Shown here in pieces: positions 5,679 to 14,645 of a stretch of DNA of 26,456 nt. The notes below the pieces were generated by a model, which made no database searches, was not told where the DNA came from, and saw only the letters and a program-made list of their open reading frames with translations. Positions within the stretch are counted from its first letter, which is position 1. Each line of letters starts with the position of its first letter. A program made the translations under genes and the position numbers. The DNA comes from Bacteroidota bacterium (GTDB taxonomy: Bacteria > Bacteroidota > Bacteroidia > Bacteroidales > Prolixibacteraceae), in assembly GCA_023412195.1 (NCBI GenBank), contig JAEYNZ010000162.1, forward strand, positions 1-26,456, read 5' to 3'.

Positions 5679-8194
5679 TATTTGAATATAATATCTTCCA
5701 TCAGGTTCTCAACTTTATTAATTACATCTGTCCCTTTTTCTGTCCACTGTTCTGTGTTTTCCCGATTGAATATTTCCCTTTCGAACAAGAGCAATGTATC
5801 AACAATTTCATCAGCCTTTAACTGACGAAACATCGGCAGCATTTTATGAGCGAGTTTTGTTATTTCATCATAATCTTTCTGATGGATATAACTTCTGAAC
5901 AAATGGATATTCTGTGCAGTAGTCTGGGCAAATGAAAGCAGCACTTCACGGAATGTTTCTTCATCATCACCCGTGTAGGCCTTAATTCCTTCAATATTAT
6001 ACTTCTCATGTGAGCCAGCCGGTCCAGCGGGTTCATCTGGATATTTATCTACAGAACCATTCTTTCCAATGGTTGTATATGCTCCATCCATTACGGATGC
6101 AATCATTTCAACCAGTTCTTCAGGTTGGAATGGTTTTCGCAGCACACCTGAGAATCCTGCACTCTTAAAAATTTCATCATCAGTAATATTGCCTGTGATG
6201 GCAATAGCCTTTGAAGGACTGAGATTATTCTGCTGAAAGTATGACAGCAGTTCAAAGCCATTCATGCCAGGCATCTGGATGTCTGTGATCAGGAGATCGA
6301 ATTCCTGGTGGTTAATAATTGCTTTTTTTGCATTCACTGGATTGCTGAAAGGTATTACATCAAGGTTTGCATCTTTAAGAATCACGGTAGTAAGTTCCAA
6401 TAAAAATTGGTCATCATCAGTTAAAAGTACTTTTTCCTTGCTAAAATGAATTTTATGGGCAGAAGGTTTTGGTTTTGGTGCGGAATCATCTGCTATTTTC
6501 CCAGGCAGAATATTTAACGGAAGAACAATAATGAAGCTGCTGCCTTTACCATATTGGCTTTCTATGAAAATGCTCCCATTCATCAGTTCCACTATTTTTT
6601 TTGTGATGGCAAGTCCAAGTCCTGTGCCTTCATATTGCCGGTCTTCAGATGAAATTCTGGAGAATTCTTCGAATATAAGTTTTATATTTTCTTCTTTTAT
6701 TCCTATGCCAGTATCTGATATTTTTATCTGCACCCAATCTTTCTTTCCTTTGCTGCGTTTGACAGAACACTTAGCTGTTACCTCACCGGAATCTGTAAAT
6801 TTAATTGCATTGGAAATGAGGTTGCTTAATATTTGTATGATTCTTGCAGAATCAGTTTTGTATATTTTCCCCTCCATATTTTCAATCTGAAAGTCAAGTT
6901 TAAGGTTTTTTCCTGATGCCATGGGGTAAAATCCTGATATCACTTCTTCAATGAGTTTCTGCAGGTGTACAGGATGGTATTCAATATTCAGATTACCGGT
7001 TTCGAGCCGGGCAAAGTCAAGCAGGTCATTTATAAGCCGTGAAATATAGTTAACCGACTGGTTGATGTTTTTCAGGTAATGTGATTGCCTTGCAGGAGAA
7101 TTTTCTCTGGCTGCCAGTTGTGTGAAACCTGCTATAGAATTTAATGGTGATTTTAAATCATGCGTAATGCTAAGCATAAGTTGTTCCTTGCTTTTAAGCA
7201 GGGATTCTGAATATGCTTTTTCCTTTTCAAGATTTTGCCTGTAATGCTGACTCCGGGTGATATCCTTCAATATCAGAATCAAAAAACCCAATACAACAAG
7301 CAAAGCTGCAGCACCAAGGATAATCACAATATTTGTCATTTTACTGATATGTCCCTGTTGCACTGCAACCTTTCTCAATGAGAACATCAGCTCCTCATTT
7401 TCAAGTTTTGACAGAATTTGCCGGATCTGGAGTGTAATGGTTTGATTATTTTTCAGGTTTTCCTGTTCTTTCTGCAGCAGTTGATTTTCAAATTCAAGGG
7501 TTTCTTTTCTTACGTCCTCGATAATGGAAGTCAGAAACTGTTCAACAGAGTCGGTTGGGCTAAAAGCACTAAAAATGCTGTCAACCTGTACTGAATTGTT
7601 TATGACAACCTGCAAACTTGAATCTGATTCTTCTGGAGGTGTAAATACATGTATCAGTCGTTCGAAAAATCTTGATCTTCTGTGTTTGGTAAAAATACTA
7701 TCTGTGCTTGAATTTACAGATGTAGCAACACTAAACAGTTTGTTAAGGGAATCTCGTTTTTCAGTTAGCCGGTGCATTGCTCTTTCATATAGCCTTTCAG
7801 AGGAAGCAGAATTTTTAATGGAGTTCAACTCTTCAAGGTTTTCCTTTTTCTTTATTAACAGTGCTTGAATACTATCGGTATGCAACTGTTGGGAGGGTAT
7901 GCTTTTTATTGATCCCAATAAATTTATTTGTTTGCTGATAGAATCAATCAGCAGGTTGAATTCCTCGTAATGTTTGGGATTGCCAGTCTGCAGAAAGCTT
8001 CTTTCCAATCCTTCTGCCTCATAAAGATTTGTAAGAATAGAATTTGCTATAAAGATTTTGTCACTGACCGGGTTAATATCTACCTGGTTTTTGTATAAAT
8101 CAACAGTTTCGTTATAAATCACCCAGATGGTGATTGCAGCAATTATAATGAGCGTAAAGTAACCTAATAGAATATATACTTTAACTGATTTCAA
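5645..8194 (-). CDS. Hybrid sensor histidine kinase with receiver and Hpt domains
   Basis: An 849-residue protein. Transmembrane helix 1 is about 7-27, a mostly helical extracytoplasmic sensor (28-286) contains a CHASE3-like segment (AEGLERSFLQTGN), and helix 2 is about 287-310. HisKA carries H345 (ITHDLKSPLNS). The ATPase has N458/N462, DTGIGI (494-499) and GTGLGL (523-528). The receiver (587-702) has D593-D595, D638 (TDIQMPGMNG), T667 and K687. A C-terminal Hpt domain has H783 in LAHKMLPMFRQL. The start codon is TTG: a stop codon lies in frame five codons upstream, no ATG or GTG precedes helix 1, and AAAGGA lies at 8204-8209 (plus-strand coordinates). It is probably a phosphorelay kinase for the convergent NtrC-like regulator; the pairing is inferred. 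Confidence 0.93.
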   Translation of the reverse strand: MKSVKVYILLGYFTLIIIAAITIWVIYNETVDLYKNQVDINPVSDKIFIANSILTNLYEAEGLERSFLQTGNPKHYEEFNLLIDSISKQINLLGSIKSIPSQQLHTDSIQALLIKKKENLEELNSIKNSASSERLYERAMHRLTEKRDSLNKLFSVATSVNSSTDSIFTKHRRSRFFERLIHVFTPPEESDSSLQVVINNSVQVDSIFSAFSPTDSVEQFLTSIIEDVRKETLEFENQLLQKEQENLKNNQTITLQIRQILSKLENEELMFSLRKVAVQQGHISKMTNIVIILGAAALLVVLGFLILILKDITRSQHYRQNLEKEKAYSESLLKSKEQLMLSITHDLKSPLNSIAGFTQLAARENSPARQSHYLKNINQSVNYISRLINDLLDFARLETGNLNIEYHPVHLQKLIEEVISGFYPMASGKNLKLDFQIENMEGKIYKTDSARIIQILSNLISNAIKFTDSGEVTAKCSVKRSKGKKDWVQIKISDTGIGIKEENIKLIFEEFSRISSEDRQYEGTGLGLAITKKIVELMNGSIFIESQYGKGSSFIIVLPLNILPGKIADDSAPKPKPSAHKIHFSKEKVLLTDDDQFLLELTTVILKDANLDVIPFSNPVNAKKAIINHQEFDLLITDIQMPGMNGFELLSYFQQNNLSPSKAIAITGNITDDEIFKSAGFSGVLRKPFQPEELVEMIASVMDGAYTTIGKNGSVDKYPDEPAGPAGSHEKYNIEGIKAYTGDDEETFREVLLSFAQTTAQNIHLFRSYIHQKDYDEITKLAHKMLPMFRQLKADEIVDTLLLFEREIFNRENTEQWTEKGTDVINKVENLMEDIIFKYQLPFSGKLIS

Positions 8195-8300
8195 AAAGTT
8201 TGTCCTTTAAATTATACAGCTATAACGAATGGCTGGAAAATAATGTTTATAGCCAATTATGCAAATGACTTTAAGTTTTTGAAAAAAAAGCTATAAAATA

Positions 8301-8330
8301 TTTGTTCTTTGCTCAAAATTAGTACTTTTG
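8301..8330 (+). promoter_or_regulatory. Promoter P1 of the str operon (Bacteroidota type)
   Basis: TTTG (8301-8304), an 18-base spacer and TACTTTTG (8323-8330) match the Bacteroidota housekeeping consensus TTTG / TAnnTTTG. Transcription should start near 8337. Confidence 0.8.
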
Positions 8331-8338
8331 CGTGCCGT

Positions 8339-8373
8339 TTTTCAGAGGTGACGATTAAATTAACTTCTGAAAA
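8339..8373 (+). promoter_or_regulatory. Inverted repeat at the expected 5' end of the P1 transcript
   Basis: TTTTCAGA (8339-8346) pairs perfectly with TCTGAAAA (8366-8373). The stem extends by a G-T pair and two more Watson-Crick pairs, giving 11 bp around a 13-base loop. It lies just after P1 and just before the -33 element of P2, so it could be a 5' RNA stem or a protein site. Its function is unknown. Confidence 0.5.
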
Positions 8374-8376
8374 TCA

Positions 8377-8406
8377 TTGTTATTATTGAATTTTAACATA
8401 CTTTTG
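8377..8406 (+). promoter_or_regulatory. Promoter P2 of the str operon (Bacteroidota type)
   Basis: TTG (8377-8379), a 19-base spacer and TACTTTTG (8399-8406) again match the Bacteroidota consensus. The -7 element is the same eight bases as in P1. The transcript leader to rpsL would be about 45 bases. Confidence 0.8.
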
Positions 8407-8457
8407 CAGTCCCAATTTTAGGGGAAAGATTATTAACAAGATAAAAAACAGGTATTT

Positions 8458-8835
8458 ATGCCAACGATTCAACAGTTAGTTAGAAAAGGAAGACAAAGTA
8501 AAGTAGAGAAAAGCAAATCACCTGCCCTGGATTCATGCCCGCAACGTCGTGGTGTATGTGTGAGGGTTTACACTACTACACCTAAAAAACCTAACTCAGC
8601 CATGCGTAAAGTGGCCAGGGTAAGGCTTACAAATGGTAAAGAGGTCAACGCTTATATACCAGGTGAAGGTCATAATTTGCAGGAACACTCTATCGTACTG
8701 GTTCGTGGCGGGAGGGTAAAAGATCTTCCGGGCGTACGTTACCATCTTGTTCGCGGTGCACTTGATACCGCAGGAGTTGAAGGACGTTCGCAGCGCAGGT
8801 CAAAGTACGGTGCAAAAAGGCCAAAGAAGAAGTAA
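8458..8835 (+). CDS. rpsL: 30S ribosomal protein S12
   Basis: S12 sits at the decoding centre of the small subunit and controls accuracy. The 125-residue protein has the usual length and the full family pattern: MPTIQQLVRKGR, CPQRRGVCVRVYTTTPKKPNSAMRK, GEGHNLQEHS and RGGRVKDLPGVRYHLVRG. The lysines where streptomycin-resistance changes usually occur (in PKKPNSA and RVKDLPG) are both wild-type, and the Asp that is methylthiolated in many bacteria is present. It is the first gene of the str operon, about 50 bp after promoter P2. Confidence 0.99.
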   Translation: MPTIQQLVRKGRQSKVEKSKSPALDSCPQRRGVCVRVYTTTPKKPNSAMRKVARVRLTNGKEVNAYIPGEGHNLQEHSIVLVRGGRVKDLPGVRYHLVRGALDTAGVEGRSQRRSKYGAKRPKKK

Positions 8836-8882
8836 GAATATTAATAAACAAGTTATTTGATGTGGTTTGGTTGAGTAAGTGA

Positions 8883-8920
8883 GGCTCCAATTGTCTTCCG
8901 GAGATGAACTGAAGACCGCC
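8883..8920 (+). promoter_or_regulatory. Candidate RNA hairpin between rpsL and rpsG
   Basis: GTCTTC (8893-8898) pairs with GAAGAC (8911-8916) across a 12-base loop, with GGC/GCC flanks (8883-8885 and 8918-8920) able to pair outside it. The 123-bp rpsL-rpsG gap is the longest in the cluster apart from secY-infA. In enterobacteria the equivalent gap is where S7 binds to repress translation; an equivalent role here is a guess. No T tract follows, so it is not a terminator. Confidence 0.4.
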
Positions 8921-8958
8921 TAAGGGCAACCAATTTAAATAACACAAAACGTATTAAA

Positions 8959-9435
8959 ATGAGAAAGACAAAACCAAAGAAGAGAATTCTTTTACCGGAC
9001 CCAAAGTTTAATGATACCCTGGTAACCCGGTTTGTCAACGATTTAATGAGAGATGGGAAAAAATCAGTTGCTTATACCATTTTCTATGATACACTTGAAA
9101 TCGTGGAGAAACGTGTAAAGGATGCTGAAGTAGCTCCACTTGATGTATGGAAAAAAGCACTTGAGAATGTAACACCTGCAGTGGAAGTAAAAAGCCGCCG
9201 TGTGGGGGGAGCAACTTTTCAGGTTCCAATGGAAATCAGGCAGGAAAGAAAAGTGGCAATCAGTATTAAAAACCTGATTTCGTTTGCCCGCAAACGTGCA
9301 GGTAAATCAATGTCAGACAAACTTGCTGCTGAAATTGTTGCAGCTTACAACAATGAAGGCGGTGCTTTTAAACGTAAAGAAGATACCCACCGGATGGCAG
9401 AAGCTAACAGGGCCTTTGCACACTTCAGATTCTAG
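8959..9435 (+). CDS. rpsG: 30S ribosomal protein S7
   Basis: S7 starts assembly of the 30S head by binding 16S rRNA and lies near the E site. The 158-residue protein has normal length and typical motifs: MRKTKPKKR, LVTRFVNDLMRDGKKSVA, VEVKSRRVGGATFQVPMEI and the C-terminal KREDTHRMAEANRAFAHFR-type helix (here starting KRKEDTH). It follows rpsL after a 123-bp gap holding a possible hairpin and precedes fusA by 53 bp, the usual str order. Confidence 0.99.
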   Translation: MRKTKPKKRILLPDPKFNDTLVTRFVNDLMRDGKKSVAYTIFYDTLEIVEKRVKDAEVAPLDVWKKALENVTPAVEVKSRRVGGATFQVPMEIRQERKVAISIKNLISFARKRAGKSMSDKLAAEIVAAYNNEGGAFKRKEDTHRMAEANRAFAHFRF

Positions 9436-9488
9436 TTTAGTCGGCGGAAATGGTTATAGTAAAGATAGGAAAATTGGTAAATTAAGAA

Positions 9489-11600
9489 ATGGCTAAACAA
9501 GATCTAAGTTTTACAAGAAATATTGGCATCATGGCACATATCGATGCGGGGAAAACTACGGTAAGTGAACGAATTTTGTTCTATACCGGGTTGACTCACC
9601 GCCTTGGGGAAGTGCATGATGGTGCCGCAACAATGGACTGGATGGAACAGGAGCAGGAACGTGGTATAACTATTACCTCGGCTGCAACTACTACCTTCTG
9701 GAAATATAACAACCAGGAACACAAAATCAACATTATCGATACCCCCGGACACGTCGATTTTACAGTTGAAGTTGAACGGTCTTTGCGTATACTCGATGGC
9801 TCGGTTGCATTATTCTGTGCCGTAGGTGGTGTGGAAGCACAGTCAGAAACCGTTTGGCGTCAGGCACAGAAATATGGGGTTCCCCGTATTGCCTTCGTGA
9901 ATAAGATGGACAGGCAGGGAGCGGATTTCTTCAATGTATATAATGAGATAAGGGAAAAACTGGGTGCCAATCCGGTGCCCATACAAATTCCTATTGGCAG
10001 TGAAGAAAAATTTGAGGGTGTTATTGATTTGATTGAGATGAAGGCTGTGCGTTGGTTTGAAAATGAGTCCACGGGCACAACCTATAGTTTGGAAGATATT
10101 CCTGAAGAATATATTGATCAGGCTGAAGAGTGGCGTGTTAAGCTGATGGAGTCGGTTGCAGAGATCGATGACGAACTACTGGAACGTTACTTTGAAGATT
10201 CCGATTCTATTACCGTTGAAGAAATGAAAACGGTAATCCGCAGTGCTACAATCGAAGGTATTATTGTACCCATGATGTGTGGTTCAGCATTTAAAAATAA
10301 AGGCGTTCAAAGGTTGCTGGATGCTGTGTGTGCATTTTTACCAAGTCCATTGGACAAAGGGGAAATTACAGGCATTAATCCGGTAATTAAAAAGGAGGTT
10401 ACACGCGTTGCTGATGCAGATGAACCTCTGGCTGCACTTGCTTTCAAAATTGCAACAGATCCTTTTGTTGGCAGGCTTGCATATATGAGGGTCTATTCTG
10501 GCAGAATTGAATCAGGAGGCCAGGTGCTAAACAGCCGTACCGGCAAAAAGGAAAGGATCTCGAGGCTATACCAGATGCATTCCAACAAACAGAATCCTAA
10601 AGACATAATTGAAGCTGGTGATATCTGTGCTGCTGTTGGTTTTAAAGACATACGAACAGGTGACACATTATGTGATTTTAAGCATCCTATCGAGCTGGAA
10701 ACAATTAATTTTCCGGAGCCTGTAATAGGTATTGCAGTGGAACCAAAATCACAGAACGACCTCGACAAGCTTTCTAACGGATTATCAAAGCTTGCAGAAG
10801 AGGATCCTACCTTCCGCGTAAACACTGATCCCGATTCCGGGCAAACAGTTATACGTGGTATGGGTGAATTGCACCTTGAAATTATTATTGACCGTCTCAG
10901 AAGAGAGTTCAAGGTTGAATGTAACCAGGGGGCTCCGCAGGTGGCATACAAGGAAGCTATAAGCAAGGTAGTTGAACTACGGGAAGTGTTTAAAAAACAA
11001 ACAGGAGGCCGTGGGAAATTTGCTGATATCAGTGTAATTGTAGAGCCTGCCGATGAAGGCAAACAAGGTATTGAATTTATCGATAAGGTTAAAGGAGGAA
11101 ACATTCCCCGCGAATATATTCCTTCAATCGAGAAAGGTTTTACAAATGCAATGTCGAATGGGCCGTTGGCAGGTTTTCCTGTCGACAGTCTTAAAGTTAC
11201 ATTGCTGGATGGATCATACCATGCGGTTGACTCCGACCAGTTGTCATTTGAGATTTGCGCGCGACAGGCATTCAGGCATGCAGCCTCTAAAGCAGCACCA
11301 AAGTTACTTGAGCCTATTATGAAACTGGAAATAGTAACTCCAGATGAGTATATGGGTGAAATTATTGGTGATCTGAACCGAAGAAGGGGAGATGTTACAG
11401 GCATGGTTTCAAAAAACAACGCACGGGTTATTCATGCTAAAGTTCCACTTTCCGAACAGTTTGGATATGTAACCGTGTTACGGACACTTTCATCAGGCAG
11501 GGCTACTTCATCAATGGAGTTCAGCCACTATCAGGAGGTCCCGAAAAACCTTGCAGTAAAGGTGCTTGAAAATGTACAGGGAAAAGTTGAATTATTATAA
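9489..11600 (+). CDS. fusA: Translation elongation factor G
   Basis: EF-G is the GTPase that drives translocation of tRNA and mRNA. The 703-residue protein has G1 AHIDAGKT (16-23), the RGITI switch I motif, G3 DTPGHVDF, G4 NKMD and a GSAFKNKG G5 region. Domains II to V follow, including GMGELHLEI, TGGRGKFADI and the C-terminal Asn-rich loop region around RRGDVTGM. It ends with the expected SGRATSSMEFSHYQEVP stretch. It follows S7 as in classical str operons, but no tuf gene follows: rpsJ starts 20 bp later, so str and S10 run together. Confidence 0.99.
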   Translation: MAKQDLSFTRNIGIMAHIDAGKTTVSERILFYTGLTHRLGEVHDGAATMDWMEQEQERGITITSAATTTFWKYNNQEHKINIIDTPGHVDFTVEVERSLRILDGSVALFCAVGGVEAQSETVWRQAQKYGVPRIAFVNKMDRQGADFFNVYNEIREKLGANPVPIQIPIGSEEKFEGVIDLIEMKAVRWFENESTGTTYSLEDIPEEYIDQAEEWRVKLMESVAEIDDELLERYFEDSDSITVEEMKTVIRSATIEGIIVPMMCGSAFKNKGVQRLLDAVCAFLPSPLDKGEITGINPVIKKEVTRVADADEPLAALAFKIATDPFVGRLAYMRVYSGRIESGGQVLNSRTGKKERISRLYQMHSNKQNPKDIIEAGDICAAVGFKDIRTGDTLCDFKHPIELETINFPEPVIGIAVEPKSQNDLDKLSNGLSKLAEEDPTFRVNTDPDSGQTVIRGMGELHLEIIIDRLRREFKVECNQGAPQVAYKEAISKVVELREVFKKQTGGRGKFADISVIVEPADEGKQGIEFIDKVKGGNIPREYIPSIEKGFTNAMSNGPLAGFPVDSLKVTLLDGSYHAVDSDQLSFEICARQAFRHAASKAAPKLLEPIMKLEIVTPDEYMGEIIGDLNRRRGDVTGMVSKNNARVIHAKVPLSEQFGYVTVLRTLSSGRATSSMEFSHYQEVPKNLAVKVLENVQGKVELL

Positions 11601-11620
11601 ATTATAACAGAGTTCTCATC

Positions 11621-11926
11621 ATGAGCCAAAAGATCAGAATTAAGCTGAAATCGTACGATCACAATCTGGTAGACAAGTCGGCTGAGAAGATCGTTAAAAC
11701 GGTTAAAACCACAGGTGCAGTTGTAAGTGGCCCAATTCCACTTCCTACTCACAAGAGGATTTTTACTGTTTTACGTTCGACCTTTGTAAATAAAAAGTCA
11801 AGGGAACAGTTTGAGTTGTCATCATACAAACGTTTGATCGACATTTACAGCTCAACGGCAAAAACAATCGACGCCTTAATGAAGCTGGAATTACCCAGTG
11901 GTGTTGAAGTTGAAATTAAAGTTTGA
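11621..11926 (+). CDS. rpsJ: 30S ribosomal protein S10
   Basis: S10 is a 30S head protein that also serves as NusE in transcription antitermination. The 101-residue protein shows MSQKIRIKLKSYDHNLVDKS, GPIPLPTHKRIFTVLRS, HVNKKSREQFE-like (here FVNKKSREQFE) and a C-terminal PSGVEVEIKV. It lies 20 bp after fusA and 18 bp before rplC. I see no separate promoter before it, so it is probably read through from the str promoters. Confidence 0.98.
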   Translation: MSQKIRIKLKSYDHNLVDKSAEKIVKTVKTTGAVVSGPIPLPTHKRIFTVLRSTFVNKKSREQFELSSYKRLIDIYSSTAKTIDALMKLELPSGVEVEIKV

Positions 11927-11944
11927 TAATTAAAAAAAGTCGAA

Positions 11945-12574
11945 ATGGCTGGTATTATTGGAAAGAAAATCGGAATGACATCCGTATTCAGTGTTGAGGG
12001 GAAAAACATCCCATGCACTGTGATTGAAGCCGGTCCCTGTGTGGTAACACAGGTTAAGACCGCTGAGAAGGAAGGCTATGACGCCTTGCAGCTTGCTTAC
12101 GGTGACAAAAAGGAAAAGAAGGCTACCAAAGCTGAATTTGGTCACTTTAAAAAAGCAGGCATAACACCCAAGAGCAAGGTAGTTGAGTTCAAAAACACGT
12201 ATAAGGAAACTTATGATCTTGGAGATTCCATAACCGTAGACATATTCCATGAACTGGATTATGTGGATGTGGTAGGAATCTCTAAAGGAAAAGGATTCCA
12301 GGGTGTAGTAAAACGTCACAACTTCAGAGGGGTTAATGATCAAACTCACGGTCAGCACAACAGGCTGAGGGCGCCGGGTTCTATCGGTGCATCTTCATGG
12401 CCAAGCCGCGTATTTAAAGGTATGCGTATGGCAGGTAGAACTGGTAATGATACAGTTACCATTGAAAACCTGATGGTGATGAAAGTAATTCCTGAGAAGA
12501 ATTTGTTGGTGGTGAAAGGTTCTGTTCCCGGAGCCAAAGGTTCATACTTAATTATTAGGAAACAATGGAACTAA
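11945..12574 (+). CDS. rplC: 50S ribosomal protein L3
   Basis: L3 is an early 50S assembly protein whose long loop reaches toward the peptidyl transferase centre. The 209-residue protein begins MAGIIGKKIGMTSVF and carries KGKGFQGVVKRHNF and GSIGASSWPSRVFKG followed by MRMAGRTGN. The methylatable Gln found here in enterobacterial L3 (GSIGQNQTP) is absent, as in many other phyla. Its last 10 bases overlap the start of rplD in another frame, which suggests coupled translation. Confidence 0.98.
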   Translation: MAGIIGKKIGMTSVFSVEGKNIPCTVIEAGPCVVTQVKTAEKEGYDALQLAYGDKKEKKATKAEFGHFKKAGITPKSKVVEFKNTYKETYDLGDSITVDIFHELDYVDVVGISKGKGFQGVVKRHNFRGVNDQTHGQHNRLRAPGSIGASSWPSRVFKGMRMAGRTGNDTVTIENLMVMKVIPEKNLLVVKGSVPGAKGSYLIIRKQWN

Positions 12575-13194
12575 GTGTATTAACTATTGAAGGAAAAGAA
12601 ACCGGCAGGAAGATAACACTGAATGACCGGATTTTCGGTGTTGAACCCAGCGACCACGCCATCTATCTTGATGTAAAGCAGTATATGGCAAACAGCCGTC
12701 AGGGAACGCACAAGTCGAAAGAAAGAGGTGAAATTGCAGGCAGTACCAGGAAGATCAAAAAGCAAAAAGGTACAGGTACAGCTCGTGCAGGTAGTATTAA
12801 ATCACCTGTATTTCGTGGTGGTGGTACTATTTTCGGACCTCGCCCTAAAAGTTACGATTTTAAGCTGAACAAAAAAGTGAAACAGCTTGCAAGAAAATCA
12901 GCTCTTACTTACAAAGCCAGGGAAAATGGTATTGTAATCATGGAAGACTTCAATCTTGAAGCTCCTAAAACCAAAGAAATTGTTAATATCAAAAACAATC
13001 TTCAAATTGCTGATAAAAAGTCACTTTTCATTTTACCAGCCGAAAATAATAATATATATTTGTCGTCCAGAAATTTAGAGGATGTTTCAGTTGTAATTGC
13101 TTCTGAATTAAATACTTATCAGATTCTTAACGCAAAAACTATTGTTCTTCTGGAAGGTTCTGTGAAGAAGATAGAAGAAGCATTTAAACTTTAA
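12565..13194 (+). CDS. rplD: 50S ribosomal protein L4
   Basis: L4 binds 23S rRNA, and its loop lines the nascent peptide tunnel. In enterobacteria it also represses the S10 operon. The 209-residue protein starts at an ATG inside the end of rplC (10-bp overlap) and shows the conserved loop KQKGTGTARAGSIKSPVFRGGG followed by FGPRPKSYDF. The C-terminal half (SALTYKARENGIVIMEDF, ILLLEGSV-like VLLEGSVKKIEEAF) is normal. No S10-leader-like structure for L4 autogenous control is evident before rpsJ. Confidence 0.98.
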   Translation: MELSVLTIEGKETGRKITLNDRIFGVEPSDHAIYLDVKQYMANSRQGTHKSKERGEIAGSTRKIKKQKGTGTARAGSIKSPVFRGGGTIFGPRPKSYDFKLNKKVKQLARKSALTYKARENGIVIMEDFNLEAPKTKEIVNIKNNLQIADKKSLFILPAENNNIYLSSRNLEDVSVVIASELNTYQILNAKTIVLLEGSVKKIEEAFKL

Positions 13195-13205
13195 GGGGAA
13201 CAAAA

Positions 13206-13496
13206 ATGGATATTTTAATAAAACCTTTGGTTACCGAAAAAATGAATGAGCAGGCCGAGCGGTATAGCCGTTACGGGTTTGTTGTTGAAAAGAAAGCTAC
13301 CAAGCCGCAGATTAAAAAAGCGGTAGAAATGCTTTATAATGTAAAGGTTGATTCTATCAATACGATGGTTTACGGTGGTAAAGTTAAAACCAGGTACACC
13401 AAGTCTGGGGTATTAACCGGAAAAACAGCTGCTTACAAAAAAGCCATAGTTACATTGGCCGAAGGAAACAGTATAGATTTTTACAGTAATATTTAA
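13206..13496 (+). CDS. rplW: 50S ribosomal protein L23
   Basis: L23 lies at the tunnel exit and is a docking site for trigger factor and SRP. The 96-residue protein begins MDILIKPLVTEKMNEQ and contains YGFVVEKKATKPQIKKAVEMLYNVKV and the flexible KVKTRYTKSGVLTGKTAAYKKA loop, which is typical of the family. It lies 11 bp after rplD and 8 bp before rplB. Confidence 0.98.
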   Translation: MDILIKPLVTEKMNEQAERYSRYGFVVEKKATKPQIKKAVEMLYNVKVDSINTMVYGGKVKTRYTKSGVLTGKTAAYKKAIVTLAEGNSIDFYSNI

Positions 13497-13504
13497 TAAC
13501 AGAA

Positions 13505-14329
<825 letters not shown>

Positions 14330-14344
14330 TAAAAGGTAAGAATT

Positions 14345-14611
14345 ATGAGTCGTTCATTAAAAAAAGGACCATTTATCGATTTTAAGCTTGAGAAGAAAGT
14401 TCTTGCCATGAATGATGGCGGGAAAAAATCGGTAATGAAAACATGGGCCAGAGCTTCAGTAATTTCTCCTGATTTTGTAGGCCATACAATCGCCGTTCAT
14501 AACGGGAATAAATTCATCCCGGTATACATCACCGAAAACATGGTGGGTCACCGTTTGGGAGAATTTGCACCTACACGGACTTTCAGGGGTCATGCTGGAA
14601 ATAAAAGATAG
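14345..14611 (+). CDS. rpsS: 30S ribosomal protein S19
   Basis: S19 pairs with S13 in the 30S head near the A site. The 88-residue protein begins MSRSLKKGPFIDFKLEKKV and contains RASVISPDFVGHTIAVHNG, FIPVYITENMVGHRLGEFAP and TRTFRGHAGNKR, all diagnostic. It lies between rplB (15 bp) and rplV (34 bp). Confidence 0.98.
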   Translation: MSRSLKKGPFIDFKLEKKVLAMNDGGKKSVMKTWARASVISPDFVGHTIAVHNGNKFIPVYITENMVGHRLGEFAPTRTFRGHAGNKR

Positions 14612-14645
14612 GCATAATGTCAAGTAAATTAAAAAAGGAAAAAGA

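Larger units (their letters stand above)
8195..8457. other. Divergent intergenic region between the kinase and rpsL
   Basis: This 263-bp region holds the kinase ribosome-binding region at its left end and two tandem promoters plus a hairpin for the ribosomal cluster at its right end. I see no confident promoter for the kinase on the minus strand and no RNA gene. Confidence 0.6.

Noticed and set aside
8458..8835. Streptomycin-resistance substitution in S12
   Set aside because: The lysines in PKKPNSA and RVKDLPG are the wild-type residues.
10493..11419. A 308-codon minus-strand frame inside fusA
   Set aside because: It is antisense to a fully conserved EF-G gene and resembles no known protein.
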